The notes under the pieces: generated by a model
What the model saw: only the letters and a program-made list of their open reading frames with translations
What the model was told of the DNA's origin: nothing
The model's database searches: none
Position numbers and translations under genes: made by a program
In this document: piece by piece, positions 37,287 to 47,602 of the stretch
How positions within the stretch are numbered: the first letter of the stretch is position 1
Layout: each line of letters opens with the position of its first letter
Assembly: GCA_013140705.1 (NCBI GenBank)
Contig: JABFSH010000020.1
Span: forward strand, 62,001 to 126,000
Direction: 5' to 3'
Length of the DNA stretch: 64,000 nucleotides
DNA from: Methylococcaceae bacterium
GTDB taxonomy: Bacteria; Pseudomonadota; Gammaproteobacteria; Methylococcales; Methylomonadaceae

Positions 37287-39710
37287 TTATGCAGCGCCTT
37301 CCTTTTCGTCTTCTGAAGCCAATTCAGAAATTTCTTTGAGCCTTGAAATGGCTTTGAAATTAATGCTGTTTTCAGGATAGTTGCCTTCGCCGTCAAGCGT
37401 CCCCATCGCTTGTCCGGTTAATAATTCTAACGTTTCCTCGACATTGCTGACGGCGAAAACCGAGAACAAGCCTTGCGCAACGGCATCGATGACTTCCTGA
37501 TTGAGCATCAGATTACGCTTGTTAACGGCAGGAATGATAACCGCGTGCTGGCCATCCAGGCCACGTGCCTGACACAACCTGAAAAAACCTTCAATCTTTT
37601 CATTGACGCCACCTATGGCCTGAACTTCACCGTACTGATTAATGGAGCCGGTTACGGCAAATGACTGCTTGATGGGGGTTCGCGTCAAGGCTGAAATAAG
37701 ACAGCAAAGTTCAGCTAACGATGCACTGTCACCGTCGATGAAACTGTATGACTGTTCGATGGCAATGCTGGCAGAAATGGCTAATGGAAATTGCTGGGCA
37801 TAAAAATGCCCAAGATAACCGGTTAATATCATGACGCCTTTTGAATGAATGGCCTGACCCAGTTCCGCTTCGCGTTCAATATCGACAATGCCTCGAGAGC
37901 CCGGATAAACGGTTGTGGTAATGCGGGCCGGTGCACCAAAGTTACTACCTCCCACTTCCAGGACAGTTAATCCGTTGATTTTTCCTATGGCTTCACCCGC
38001 AGTATCAATAAGAATGGTGCCGTCCAGCATGTCTTCAAGAATGTTTTGGGATATCCTGCCGTTACGATTTTCCCGCGCAGCCAATGCCAGTTCGATATGT
38101 GGACTGTCACAAATTCCATCATGAGCCTGCCTGCAAAACTGATTGGCTTCGGCAATGATCTCCAGCGAATCCTTGATCCGGGCTGAAAAATAATGCTGAC
38201 TTTCTGCCAGTCGGCAGCTATGTTCTATAAGCCGCTCGATAGCGGCGCGAGTTAATGGCCTGGTACCTAGATCGGCTGCTTGTTTTATCATAAGCATGGC
38301 AAAGTGCTTAAGCGTCTCATCCGTCAGCGGAATTTGATCATCAAAATCTGCGAGAATTTTAAACATCTCGTTGAATTCATCATCGAGCTCCTCAAGTAAA
38401 TAATAAATGTCGCGCGATCCGATCAGGATAACTTTTACGTTTAACGGAATGACCTCGGGCTTGAGCGTGATTGTGTTAATGCCTAATTCCGAATAGGGTG
38501 ACTCAATTTCGATGCGGCCGGATTGCAAGGCTCGCTTAAGACCGTCCCAAACAAACGGATAGGTCAGTAGTTTTTCGGCATCCAGTATCAGATAGCCGCC
38601 ATTGGCTTTATGAAGGGATCCTACACAAATTTTCTGATAATTGGTGACCAGTGTACCTTGGTCGCTGGCATATTCAATACGGCCAAACAAATTTTGATAG
38701 ATCGGATGGGGTTCATAAACGACGGGTGCTCCGGTTTCCTTTTTCTGATCGACCACGATGTTGGGGGCATACAACTCGTTGAGCATCAGGCGCTTTGCGG
38801 AGCTATCACGGGGTTCTTGCGTTTTGCCGGGTATTAAATAATCAGCGATAGTGCTGTCGAGATTGTTTTTAATTTCTACCAGATAGGTGATGACATCTTC
38901 GACATCCTCGTATTTATCCTGTAGTTCGGCAAACAAAGGATCAATCGCCTGAGTGATGGTCTCGTTATCCAGTTGTTTTATTTTCTCAACCAGATTCCTG
39001 CGCCACTGCGGCAATTCCAGCAACACGTCGCTCAAATATTCTTCCAGTTCTTCGACATGTTTATGAAAAAGCTCGCGCTCAGAGGGGGGCAATTGATTAA
39101 ATTGTTCTTCGTTCAGCGATTTTTTATCCTGAACCGGTGCGAAGGAGATGGACTCGCCATCTTTGAATAATGCAATGTCCAGCATCTGTGCTTTTATGTC
39201 AACCAGATCGATGGCATTGTTATAAGTTTGGTTAAACTGGCGTTCAATTGCAGTTTTTTTTTGCTGATAGGTAGGGCTTTCAAATGCAGCTGGAAATGTC
39301 GCCAGTAAATCATCGATTAATTTTTCGATATCCTTACTGAAAGTTTGACCCTGCTCGGCAGGCAACTGGATGGCGACGGGTTCTCTAGGGTTGGAAAAAT
39401 TATCGACATAGGCATAAGCCGGTGGTGCGGGTTGTGTATGTGCAAGTGCCTCCAGATGTTGGGTAATCATTGATAGCCGGCCCAAGCCGGGTTCGCCCAT
39501 CACAAAAATATTGTAACCGGCGTTGGGCATGGTAATGCCGAATTCCAATGCTGATTGAGCCCTATTCTGTCCGAGGATGGACAGGTGTTGTTTTGGTGCT
39601 TTGGGGATGTCGAAATCTGCCAAATCAATAGTTAGTTTGAGTGATGCAAGTGGCAGCTTTAAAGTAGTGGGCATGGATACAGGATTGTCGGAGTGCGCAA
39701 AATCAGTCAT
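37287..39710 (-). CDS. Lon-related AAA+ protease (LonB/YcbZ type)
   Basis: 807 aa. N-terminal divergent AAA+ region (GEPGLGRLSM near residue 72 stands in for the P-loop) with a long helical insertion (about 150-300), and a C-terminal Lon protease domain with the Ser-Lys dyad: Ser in DGDSASLAE and Lys in GGVNEKIEGF. This is the short Lon-like class related to YcbZ, not housekeeping Lon. Its P-loop is atypical, so how well it hydrolyses ATP is uncertain. ATG at 39710; no strong Shine-Dalgarno. Confidence 0.88.
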   Translation of the reverse strand: MTDFAHSDNPVSMPTTLKLPLASLKLTIDLADFDIPKAPKQHLSILGQNRAQSALEFGITMPNAGYNIFVMGEPGLGRLSMITQHLEALAHTQPAPPAYAYVDNFSNPREPVAIQLPAEQGQTFSKDIEKLIDDLLATFPAAFESPTYQQKKTAIERQFNQTYNNAIDLVDIKAQMLDIALFKDGESISFAPVQDKKSLNEEQFNQLPPSERELFHKHVEELEEYLSDVLLELPQWRRNLVEKIKQLDNETITQAIDPLFAELQDKYEDVEDVITYLVEIKNNLDSTIADYLIPGKTQEPRDSSAKRLMLNELYAPNIVVDQKKETGAPVVYEPHPIYQNLFGRIEYASDQGTLVTNYQKICVGSLHKANGGYLILDAEKLLTYPFVWDGLKRALQSGRIEIESPYSELGINTITLKPEVIPLNVKVILIGSRDIYYLLEELDDEFNEMFKILADFDDQIPLTDETLKHFAMLMIKQAADLGTRPLTRAAIERLIEHSCRLAESQHYFSARIKDSLEIIAEANQFCRQAHDGICDSPHIELALAARENRNGRISQNILEDMLDGTILIDTAGEAIGKINGLTVLEVGGSNFGAPARITTTVYPGSRGIVDIEREAELGQAIHSKGVMILTGYLGHFYAQQFPLAISASIAIEQSYSFIDGDSASLAELCCLISALTRTPIKQSFAVTGSINQYGEVQAIGGVNEKIEGFFRLCQARGLDGQHAVIIPAVNKRNLMLNQEVIDAVAQGLFSVFAVSNVEETLELLTGQAMGTLDGEGNYPENSINFKAISRLKEISELASEDEKEGAA

Positions 39711-39811
39711 TCTATCATTTTAGGGTGATTGTTCGATATTCTTCAAATAGCGACTGATTTTGTTGGTTGATTTGGAGACAATTGCTTATTTGACAAATTG
39801 GAGTATCAGAA

Positions 39812-40573
39812 TTAATAGTTATCCTTTCGTTTTCGGATTTCTGTAAATACAGCAATAGGCGGCAGGCCCTTCATATTTAGCGCTTGTTGAAGGCTAGGGC
39901 TGTTTTCTCTGAAAAATGGATTTGTGGCAATTTCCTCGGCGATCGTTGAGGGTACGGTAGGTTGATGCAGCGTACGTAGTCGATCGACGTGTTGCATTTT
40001 TTGCTGTAATGCCTGATTGTCGGGTTCGAGACTCAATGCAAAGCGGCCATTTTGTTGAGTGTATTCATGCGTACAGTAAATGCGTGTTGACGCTGGCAGG
40101 TCTTTGAGTTTTTGCAATGAATGCCAGAGTTGATCGGCGCTGCCTTCAAACAAGCGGCCGCAGCCCATGACAAACAAGGTATCGCCACAAAACAGCAGAT
40201 CGTCTTCATTAAAATGATAGACAATATGGCCGCTGGTATGGCCGGGCGTAAACAGAACGTTCGCCTTATGCCGGCCCAGTGAAATAGTATCGCCTTCGGC
40301 GACGGCGATATCGATGCCGGGAATCCTGTCTCTATCATTCGCTGAGCCGATGATCTGACAATGGGTGGCAGCTTTGATTTCCAGATTACCGCCGATATGA
40401 TCCCAGTGGTGATGCGTGTTCAAAATGTAGTTAAGTCGCCAGCCCTTGGCGTTTAGGGTGTCCAGAACAGGTTGGGCAAGTGCCGGGTCGATGGCTGCGG
40501 TATCACCAGACTCGAGATCGTGGATCAGATAAATATAGTTATCATCCAAAACGGGAAGTTGCACGATTTCCAT
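39812..40573 (-). CDS. gloB: Hydroxyacylglutathione hydrolase (glyoxalase II)
   Basis: 253 aa. Hydrolyses S-lactoylglutathione to lactate and glutathione in methylglyoxal detoxification. The metallo-beta-lactamase motif THHHWDHIGG is intact; FTPGHTSGH, FCGDTLF and the C-terminal HEYT ligand segment follow, and the tail NPFFRENSPSL is typical of GloB. Separate from any lactoylglutathione lyase gene in the window. Confidence 0.95.
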   Translation of the reverse strand: MEIVQLPVLDDNYIYLIHDLESGDTAAIDPALAQPVLDTLNAKGWRLNYILNTHHHWDHIGGNLEIKAATHCQIIGSANDRDRIPGIDIAVAEGDTISLGRHKANVLFTPGHTSGHIVYHFNEDDLLFCGDTLFVMGCGRLFEGSADQLWHSLQKLKDLPASTRIYCTHEYTQQNGRFALSLEPDNQALQQKMQHVDRLRTLHQPTVPSTIAEEIATNPFFRENSPSLQQALNMKGLPPIAVFTEIRKRKDNY

Positions 40574-40641
40574 TTTGATTCTACTCCGGCGGAAGCGATG
40601 AGCGGAAATGGTGTGCGATGCACAGGCATTCGTCAGTAAAG

Positions 40642-41472
40642 TTATACTTTTTTGAGCAGGCTGTCCAGCCAGGACATGGGAAGTATACGTTTAAGAAAGG
40701 CAAACAGGTAAGTAGGAAAAGTGACGTAGTAGCGTATTTTGGGCCGCTTGGATTCCAGAGCATGAATCACTTTTTCGGCAACAGCGGTTGCGGGTAATGT
40801 AAAGGCCACGGCTGGACCTTCCTTTTGCAGACGTTGCTCCATCGCGTCATAAGCTGGCCTATGAAAGCTATGCGTAGGATCAATGTTCTTTTCGTAAAGG
40901 GCAAAGGCGTTTTTTCTGAAATTGCTCAGGATGGGGCCGGGCTCAATCAGCGAAATGTGGATGTTGGTGCCCTGAAGTTCGAGGCGTAATGTATCAGCCA
41001 AACCTTCCAGTGCATATTTGCTGGCGTTATAGGCGCCACGGTAGGTCATCGCAACTAAGCCCAACACTGAACTGTTATAAATGATGCGGCCATGGCCTTG
41101 CTGTCGCATCAAAGGGATCACTAAATTAGTCAGTTCGTGCGTACCGAACAGGTTGGTTTCGAACTGATGACGTAAGACTTCACGGCTCAAATCTTCAACG
41201 GCTCCCGGTTGTCCAAAGGCCCCGTTGTTAAATAGGGCATCGATTTTTCCATCAGTCAGTTCGATGGTTTGTTTGACGGCTTGTTGGATACTGTGACTGT
41301 CTGCGAGATCCAGCTTTAGCGCTGTAAAACCTTCCTGCTTTAACTTTGCTACGTCTTCAGGTTTTCTGGCGGTAGCGATAACGCGATGACCACGTTTTCT
41401 TAATTCATGGGCTGTTGCGTAGCCAATTCCGGAAGAACAGCCGGTGATTAGAATGGTTTTTGGTGAAGCCAT
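40642..41472 (-). CDS. Short-chain dehydrogenase/reductase
   Basis: 276 aa classical SDR. Nucleotide site TGCSSGIG at residues 9-16 and catalytic YNASK near 155; NNG (NNGAFG) near 85. The basic residues after the glycine motif (RKRGH, TARKPE) suggest NADP(H). The C-terminus is hydrophobic, so membrane association is possible. The substrate is unknown. ATG at 41472 gives the canonical start; the upstream open stretch overlaps the DUF4124 gene and is rejected. Gap to that gene is five bases, so co-transcription is likely. Confidence 0.88.
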   Translation of the reverse strand: MASPKTILITGCSSGIGYATAHELRKRGHRVIATARKPEDVAKLKQEGFTALKLDLADSHSIQQAVKQTIELTDGKIDALFNNGAFGQPGAVEDLSREVLRHQFETNLFGTHELTNLVIPLMRQQGHGRIIYNSSVLGLVAMTYRGAYNASKYALEGLADTLRLELQGTNIHISLIEPGPILSNFRKNAFALYEKNIDPTHSFHRPAYDAMEQRLQKEGPAVAFTLPATAVAEKVIHALESKRPKIRYYVTFPTYLFAFLKRILPMSWLDSLLKKV

Positions 41473-41477
41473 GCCGA

Positions 41478-42068
41478 TTATGACGTTGTCAATTCCAGCT
41501 CGGTAAAGTAGAAATGTTTTCCACTGCTGCAATCAACCAGAAATACCAAGGTATTTTTTTTGCTTTTGATGTTCAGCTCCGACGATTCTACGCGCGCGCA
41601 TTGCCCGGAATTTAAGGCTTTTTCTGCGGCCTGTCTTCTCATCCGTTCAATGTCCGACAACCTATCCTGATAGGTTTTTACCAATGCGGACAAATTATCG
41701 GGGACATATGGCGGAATCGCATAAGCAGAATATTTGTCCGGGTTATTTTTTATGACAAATTGATTTTTTGCACTTTCCTGGTTGGCATCATTGAGCAGCT
41801 TTTCCTGTCTTTGCTGTTGCGCTTGTTCTTCAAGCTTTTGTTGTTCTGTTTTAGCCTGCTCTTCCTTCTGTTTTAATTCTTCTTCGCTTTGTTTTTTGTT
41901 CAGGTCAGTTGTTGCGCCTGTTTTTAAATTGATTTGAATGTTTTTATCGCCAACAGCACAGGGCTTTGAAAGATACTTTGTGTTACCTTCGCTATCCGTG
42001 CATTTATAAATGCCGGCGGTAGCATGGGCAGAAAAAAAGCAGCCAAGAATAAGTAGTGCGAATCTCAT
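41478..42068 (-). CDS. DUF4124 domain periplasmic protein
   Basis: 196 aa. Signal peptide (MRFALLILGCFFSAHATAG), then a DUF4124 domain: GIYKCTDSEGNTKYLSKPC, whose two Cys probably pair. A Gln/Glu/Lys-rich coiled-coil stretch (about 65-105) separates it from a C-terminal region with two more Cys (GQCARV, VDCSSG). ATG at 42068 has GAGGAAG upstream; the longer open frame to 42269 is not used. Function unknown. Confidence 0.85.
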   Translation of the reverse strand: MRFALLILGCFFSAHATAGIYKCTDSEGNTKYLSKPCAVGDKNIQINLKTGATTDLNKKQSEEELKQKEEQAKTEQQKLEEQAQQQRQEKLLNDANQESAKNQFVIKNNPDKYSAYAIPPYVPDNLSALVKTYQDRLSDIERMRRQAAEKALNSGQCARVESSELNIKSKKNTLVFLVDCSSGKHFYFTELELTTS

Positions 42069-42315
42069 TTTCTTCCTCGGTTTGGCAATTTTAGAAGAGA
42101 CATTAATTGCCAGTATAGGTGATTTTGGGTGTTTTGAGTATCGGTAAAAGGTTAAATTGTACGGACTACATGATTGATTGGGCATGAATAAGCATTTTGC
42201 TAGCCAATCACATAGACTAAGTCTTCTTGCCTTTGATATAATTGAGGAGTTTTCGAAATGTTCCGGCACACTTGTTGCCTACTATTTTCACATCATCAGT
42301 CTCTGGAGAAACTCA

Positions 42316-43329
42316 ATGCCAATTAAAGTTGCAATCAATGGTTATGGTCGAATTGGACGTAATATCATACGTGCATTATACGAATCAGGCCGCACCAATG
42401 AAATTCAAATTGTTGCTGTCAATGATTTGGGCGATGCCAAAACCAATGCTCACCTGACCCAATATGATTCAGTTCATGGGAAGTTCCCTTTTGAAGTCAG
42501 CACTGATGGCGAAAATATTATTATCAATGGCGATAAAATTAAGGTTTTTTCTGAAAGAGATCCATCAAAATTACCTTGGGGCGATTTGGGAATCGATGTG
42601 GTTCATGAATGTACCGGTTTATATACCAGCAAGGCAAAAGCTTCTGCTCACATCAAAGCGGGTGCTAAAAAAGTCATCATTTCAGCGCCGGGTGGCGATG
42701 ATGTGGATGGAACCATCGTATTCGGTGTCAACCATAACACGCTGAAAGCTTCTGATACCGTTATTTCTAATGCTTCTTGCACGACAAACTGTTTGGCGCC
42801 ACTGGTCAAGGCATTGCACGACACGATCGGAGTTGAGCATGGATTAATGACAACGATTCATTCTTACACGAATGACCAGGTACTGACGGATGTTTATCAC
42901 AGCGACTTACGCCGAGCTCGTTCAGCAACTCAGTCAATGATTCCTACAAAAACCGGTGCGGCGGCTGCAGTTGGTCTGGTATTGCCGGAATTGGCAGGAA
43001 AGCTGGATGGTTTTGCCATGCGGGTGCCGACCATTAACGTTTCGGTTGTTGATTTAACTTTCCAGGCATCCAGAAGCACCAGCAATGAAGAAATTGACAC
43101 TATTCTGAAAGCAGCGTCTACAGGATTCCTAAAAGGCATTCTTGAAGTCAATGAGAAACCACTGGTTTCCATGGATTTCAACCATAACCCAGCTTCTTCC
43201 ATTTACGAGGCGCCATTAACAAAAGTGTTGAATGGCAGTTTTGTAAAGGTTCTGTCATGGTACGACAACGAGTGGGGTTTCTCTAACCGTATGTTGGATA
43301 CAACAATTGCTTTAGTCAACGCGAAATAA
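42316..43329 (+). CDS. gap: Glyceraldehyde-3-phosphate dehydrogenase, type I
   Basis: 337 aa. NAD-binding start [12 protein letters not shown], catalytic Cys in [13 protein letters not shown], and the closing [12 protein letters not shown] block. ATG at 42316 with GGAG upstream; the open frame upstream to 42178 is not coding. Tightly followed by pyk (17 bp), so the two lower-glycolysis genes form an operon; in methanotrophs they link triose phosphates from the ribulose monophosphate cycle to pyruvate. Confidence 0.97.
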   Translation: MPIKVAINGYGRIGRNIIRALYESGRTNEIQIVAVNDLGDAKTNAHLTQYDSVHGKFPFEVSTDGENIIINGDKIKVFSERDPSKLPWGDLGIDVVHECTGLYTSKAKASAHIKAGAKKVIISAPGGDDVDGTIVFGVNHNTLKASDTVISNASCTTNCLAPLVKALHDTIGVEHGLMTTIHSYTNDQVLTDVYHSDLRRARSATQSMIPTKTGAAAAVGLVLPELAGKLDGFAMRVPTINVSVVDLTFQASRSTSNEEIDTILKAASTGFLKGILEVNEKPLVSMDFNHNPASSIYEAPLTKVLNGSFVKVLSWYDNEWGFSNRMLDTTIALVNAK

Positions 43330-43346
43330 CGGAATAAATACATAGA

Positions 43347-44789
43347 ATGTTAAGAAGAACCAAAATTTTAGCCACACTGGGTCCTGCCACAGATAAACCC
43401 GGTGTACTCGAAGGCTTATTTAAAGCCGGTGTTGATGTGGTTCGCATGAATTTTTCTCATGGTTCTGCGCAAGATCATATTGACAGAGCCAACAAAATTC
43501 GTGAACTAAGCAAAATAACAGGACATCGGGTTGGCATTCTTGCCGATTTGCAAGGCCCTAAAATTCGTATCGCCCGCTTCAAAGATACCAAAGTTATATT
43601 GCACGAAGGCCAGGATTTTGCGCTGGACATAAATCTGGATCCAACAGCTGGAGATAATACCCAAGTGGGCATTACCTATGAACCGCTGGCGTTGGAAGTC
43701 AAACCTGGCAGTCGATTATTGCTTGATGACGGGCGTATTGTGCTCGATGTTATTAATGTCGAAAACATGCGCGTCAATTGTACGGTAATCGTTGGTGGTG
43801 ATTTGTCAAACAACAAGGGTATTAACCTGTTGGGTGGCGGTCTTTCGGCGGCGGCTTTGACCGAAAAGGATAAAGAGGATATTAAAACAATCGGCATTAT
43901 GGGATGCGATTATGTTGCCGTTTCATTCCCGCGTTGTGCTGAAGATTTACACGAAGCACGGCGGCTGCTGGAAGCAGAAGGTTGCTATGCCGGTATCGTT
44001 GCTAAAGTTGAACGCGCTGAAGCGTTGGATGTCATGGATGAAATTATCCTCGCATCTGATGTGGTGATGGTGGCCCGTGGTGACCTGGGTGTTGAAATTG
44101 GCGATGCTAATCTGCCGGCTGTACAGAAAAAATTGATCGAACGTACCAGAGAACTGAATCGTATTGCCATCACTGCGACGCAGATGATGGAGTCAATGAT
44201 TGAAAACGCAATTCCAACGCGAGCGGAAGTTTTCGATGTTGCCAACGCGGTTTATGATGGTACCGATGCCATCATGCTCTCAGCCGAGACTGCATCAGGA
44301 AAATATCCGGTCAAAGCGGTTGAAGCGATGGATCGAATTTGCCTGGAAGCGGAAAAGCAGCCTAGAGTTCGAGTTTCTGATCACCGTGTCAATATTCAGT
44401 TTGACCGTGATGATGAAGCTATCGCGATGTCTGCGATGTACATGGCCAACCATACCAAAATTAAAGGTATCGTTGCCTTGACCGAATCCGGTTCGACGCC
44501 ACTATGGATGTCCAGAATCAGTTCCGGTATCCCCATCTTTGCCTTAAGTGGGGAGGAAACCACGCTTGGCAAAGTGACCCTGTACCGTGGTGTCTTTCCT
44601 GTCTACTTCAAAATCAACCCGACTCATGATCATGCCGAAGTGAATCGTGAAATTGTGAAAGAGTTGAGACAGTGGAATCGTGCTGCGGATGGTGATAAGT
44701 TCATCATCACCAAAGGTGATCTGACCGGCGTTAAGGGTGGTACTAACGCTTTGAAAGTGGTAGTTGTCGGACAAGGTCTGACGCCATAA
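43347..44789 (+). CDS. pyk: Pyruvate kinase
   Basis: 480 aa. Converts phosphoenolpyruvate to pyruvate with ATP formation. N-terminal [24 protein letters not shown], metal/Lys site region [39 protein letters not shown] and [14 protein letters not shown] are all present. The C-terminal domain lacks extra phosphohistidine modules. Second gene of the gap-pyk unit; a hairpin follows. Confidence 0.97.
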   Translation: MLRRTKILATLGPATDKPGVLEGLFKAGVDVVRMNFSHGSAQDHIDRANKIRELSKITGHRVGILADLQGPKIRIARFKDTKVILHEGQDFALDINLDPTAGDNTQVGITYEPLALEVKPGSRLLLDDGRIVLDVINVENMRVNCTVIVGGDLSNNKGINLLGGGLSAAALTEKDKEDIKTIGIMGCDYVAVSFPRCAEDLHEARRLLEAEGCYAGIVAKVERAEALDVMDEIILASDVVMVARGDLGVEIGDANLPAVQKKLIERTRELNRIAITATQMMESMIENAIPTRAEVFDVANAVYDGTDAIMLSAETASGKYPVKAVEAMDRICLEAEKQPRVRVSDHRVNIQFDRDDEAIAMSAMYMANHTKIKGIVALTESGSTPLWMSRISSGIPIFALSGEETTLGKVTLYRGVFPVYFKINPTHDHAEVNREIVKELRQWNRAADGDKFIITKGDLTGVKGGTNALKVVVVGQGLTP

Positions 44790-44812
44790 GTTCTGCAAGT
44801 TTATGCTGATGA

Positions 44813-44841
44813 CCCTATGACCTGGAAATCAGGTTATAGGG
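44813..44841 (+). terminator. Hairpin after pyk, probable terminator
   Basis: Twelve-pair stem CCCTATGACCTG / CAGGTTATAGGG with one G-U pair and a GAAAT loop. The following bases (ATTATTAAAT) are AT-rich but not a clean T-run. Confidence 0.6.
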
Positions 44842-44926
44842 ATTATTAAATCCCTGCCGGCATGACAACTGTTTTTGTTGGCGATGCTGCTCATCATCAA
44901 TTTTGCATCATTAATATACTCATTTG

Positions 44927-45721
44927 ATGCATGAGATAGGACAGGTGAATGCCTGCATGTCAAAGATTCCCGCGCTGCCCGCACTCTGGACTCTCAGCTT
45001 AGCCATCATTGTTGTCGTGTTATGCGTGGTTCCTGCGGTTCCCCAGGATCCGAGTTATCACAATTTTGCCGATCAGCGCACGATTTTTTTTATCCCCAAC
45101 TTCTTTAACGTTGTGACTAATGTGCCATTCATCGTCACTGGCTTGATGGGTCTACGTTGTGTTGTCAGCAATGGTTTTTCGGGTGTTTTGCCGGTGCTAA
45201 GGACAGCCTACGCGACATTTTTTTTAGGGATGGTAGGCGTTGGTTTTGGATCGAGTATTTACCATTTAGCGCCGAATAATCAATCGTTGGTCTGGGACAG
45301 ACTGCCCATGACAGTGGTTTTTATGGCCTTTTTTTCAATCATTGTCAGTGAGAATATCGCGCTTGCAACTGGAAAGAGACTGCTTTTGCCGCTGTTGGTC
45401 CTGGGTGTGTTATCTGTTGTCTATTGGTACTGGACTGAACTGCAGGGTAATGGCGATCTTCGGCCCTATGCGCTAGTGCAATTTATGCCTATGCTGTTGA
45501 TCCCTTTTATGCTTTTATTAGGTCAAGCCCGTTTGGCAAATAATCGGTATCGGTGGGCGTTATTGGGTGCGTACGCCGCCGCAAAGCTTGCAGAAGTGGG
45601 TGATGAGGCTATCTACCGTCTATTGGGTATGCTCAGTGGTCATTCAATTAAACATTTACTTGTCGCTGCCGGTGTTTGGATTTTTTACGTTGGTCTGCAG
45701 AAACGAGAACAATTAACATGA
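44927..45721 (+). CDS. Alkaline-ceramidase-like (CREST superfamily) membrane hydrolase
   Basis: 264 aa with seven membrane helices. The motif order D-(x)-Y-H-N-F-A-D near residue 44, GSSIYHLAPNNQSLVWDRLP near 105-125 and the late GHSIKHLLVA fits the alkaline ceramidase/PAQR-like CREST superfamily with Ser, Asp and three His around a zinc. Substrate in bacteria unknown. Start uncertain: ATG 44927, or ATG 44957, which gives MSKIPALPAL. The stop overlaps the nadE start (ATGA). Confidence 0.78.
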   Translation: MHEIGQVNACMSKIPALPALWTLSLAIIVVVLCVVPAVPQDPSYHNFADQRTIFFIPNFFNVVTNVPFIVTGLMGLRCVVSNGFSGVLPVLRTAYATFFLGMVGVGFGSSIYHLAPNNQSLVWDRLPMTVVFMAFFSIIVSENIALATGKRLLLPLLVLGVLSVVYWYWTELQGNGDLRPYALVQFMPMLLIPFMLLLGQARLANNRYRWALLGAYAAAKLAEVGDEAIYRLLGMLSGHSIKHLLVAAGVWIFYVGLQKREQLT

Positions 45722-47346
45722 CTTTAAAAATAGCCCTGGCTCAAGTTAACCTGATTGTAGGTGATATTAAAGCTAACAGTCTCAAAATTGTTCAGACGGC
45801 ACTTCATGCCAGGGATCAGCTCGCTGCCGACCTTGTTGTCTTTCCGGAACTGACAGTTACCGGTTATCCGCCGGAAGATTTGTTGTTAAGACCGGATTTT
45901 ATTGCTCAGGCCGCTCAGGCGGTAACTGACATTGCCCGCCAGGTAGCCGGCATAGATGTGGTCCTCGGTTTTCCCGGCAACTACCAGGGACGTCTGTTTA
46001 ATACGGCGGCTGTATTGCGAGATGGTGCGATTTTGGCGCGATACCAAAAAAATGCGTTGCCAAATTATGGTGTCTTTGATGAGAAGCGCTATTTTACTGC
46101 CGATAACCAAAGCTGTTTGTTTACGTTGAAAGATACTAAAATCGCGATCACTATCTGCGAAGATGTCTGGCAAGCCGGTATATTGGCAAACAACAAGCAG
46201 GCAGGAGCCGAAATAGTCCTGACATTAAATGCGTCGCCTTTTCATGCCGGTAAAATACATCAACGGGAGTCGGTTGTTGTCGATCAAGCGAGAGCACTGG
46301 AACTCCCTCTGGTCTATGTGAATCTGGTGGGAGGGCAGGATGAATTGATTTTTGATGGCGCATCGTTTGTCGTCAATCATTACGGAGACATTGTTTTTAG
46401 AGCCGAGGAATTTAAAGAGCAGATCAGTGTGGTCGAGTTTGAGAAAAGCGCTTCAAGTAACCAATCCATGCCGCTATCCAATACCTGTGCGCCACTTTAT
46501 AACGAAGTGTCCAGTGACTATCAGGCGCTGGCCCTGGGCATAAAGGATTATGTAAGCAAAAACGGGTTTCAGGGTGCTATTTTGGGGCTCTCCGGTGGCA
46601 TTGATTCGGCCTTGGTATTGGCCTTGGCAGTTGATGCCTTAGGCCACGATAAAGTCGAAGCCGTTTTGATGCCGTCTCGCTACACGCAGGATATGAGTAT
46701 TGAAGACGCCAAATTGGAAGCTGAAGCATTGGGCGTGCGATATCACGTCATTCCCATAGAGCCTGCTGTGACTGCCTTTACCGGAATGCTGGCCGAGGTG
46801 TTTGCAGGGACAGCCAAGGACACGACGGAAGAAAACATTCAGGCCCGTTGCCGTGGTGTTATTTTAATGGCGATGTCCAACAAACAGGGCCGACTATTAC
46901 TGACAACCGGCAATAAAAGCGAAATGAGTGTCGGTTATGCCACATTGTATGGCGATATGGCCGGCGGCTTTGCGCCGATAAAGGATGTCCCCAAATTGCT
47001 GGTTTATCAATTGGCTCACTATCGTAACTCACTGTCCGCCGTGATACCGGAGCGGGTTATCACCCGTCCGCCATCGGCAGAACTGGCGCCCGATCAGATA
47101 GATGAAGACTCCCTGCCACCTTACGATATTCTGGATCCCATTCTCGAACGCTATGTCGAACTGGATCAGTCGGCTGACGAGATCATCGCGGCCGGCTTTA
47201 AACGGGAAGATGTTACCCGAGCCATCAGCTTGGTTGATCGAAATGAATATAAACGCCGTCAGTCGCCACCTTGCATCCGGATAACGCCTAGGGCTTTTGG
47301 CCGGGACCGGCGTTATCCCATTACGTCTGGATATAGAGGTATTTGA
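45718..47346 (+). CDS. nadE: Glutamine-dependent NAD+ synthetase
   Basis: 542 aa. N-terminal nitrilase-fold glutaminase (1-250) with Glu in VVFPELTVTGYPPEDL, Lys in YQKNALPNYGVFDEKRYF and Cys in ITICEDVW; C-terminal PP-loop synthetase with LGLSGGIDSALV. Last step of NAD+ synthesis from deamido-NAD. ATG 45718 overlaps the stop of the ceramidase-like gene by four bases, which fixes the start and suggests translational coupling. Confidence 0.96.
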   Translation: MTLKIALAQVNLIVGDIKANSLKIVQTALHARDQLAADLVVFPELTVTGYPPEDLLLRPDFIAQAAQAVTDIARQVAGIDVVLGFPGNYQGRLFNTAAVLRDGAILARYQKNALPNYGVFDEKRYFTADNQSCLFTLKDTKIAITICEDVWQAGILANNKQAGAEIVLTLNASPFHAGKIHQRESVVVDQARALELPLVYVNLVGGQDELIFDGASFVVNHYGDIVFRAEEFKEQISVVEFEKSASSNQSMPLSNTCAPLYNEVSSDYQALALGIKDYVSKNGFQGAILGLSGGIDSALVLALAVDALGHDKVEAVLMPSRYTQDMSIEDAKLEAEALGVRYHVIPIEPAVTAFTGMLAEVFAGTAKDTTEENIQARCRGVILMAMSNKQGRLLLTTGNKSEMSVGYATLYGDMAGGFAPIKDVPKLLVYQLAHYRNSLSAVIPERVITRPPSAELAPDQIDEDSLPPYDILDPILERYVELDQSADEIIAAGFKREDVTRAISLVDRNEYKRRQSPPCIRITPRAFGRDRRYPITSGYRGI

Positions 47347-47602
47347 TTTGGGGTAACCATGAAAAATTTCCGTTCCTGCTTTCGTCACTTCTCAGGACAG
47401 GTTTCTGCAGGTTCATTATGAAAGACTAAGCGGCTGATTTACCCAGACATCTGTGCGCTAAGCTTGTCGAAGCGTAATTTTTAGAAGGGACCAATTTATA
47501 AAGACTGACCGGAGGTTATTACGCCCGTAGAGATACAAGATCCTGTGTCTTTAACAGTCGCAGCACGATTATGGTTTTATGCACATCCGTATGTAACAAC
47601 GC

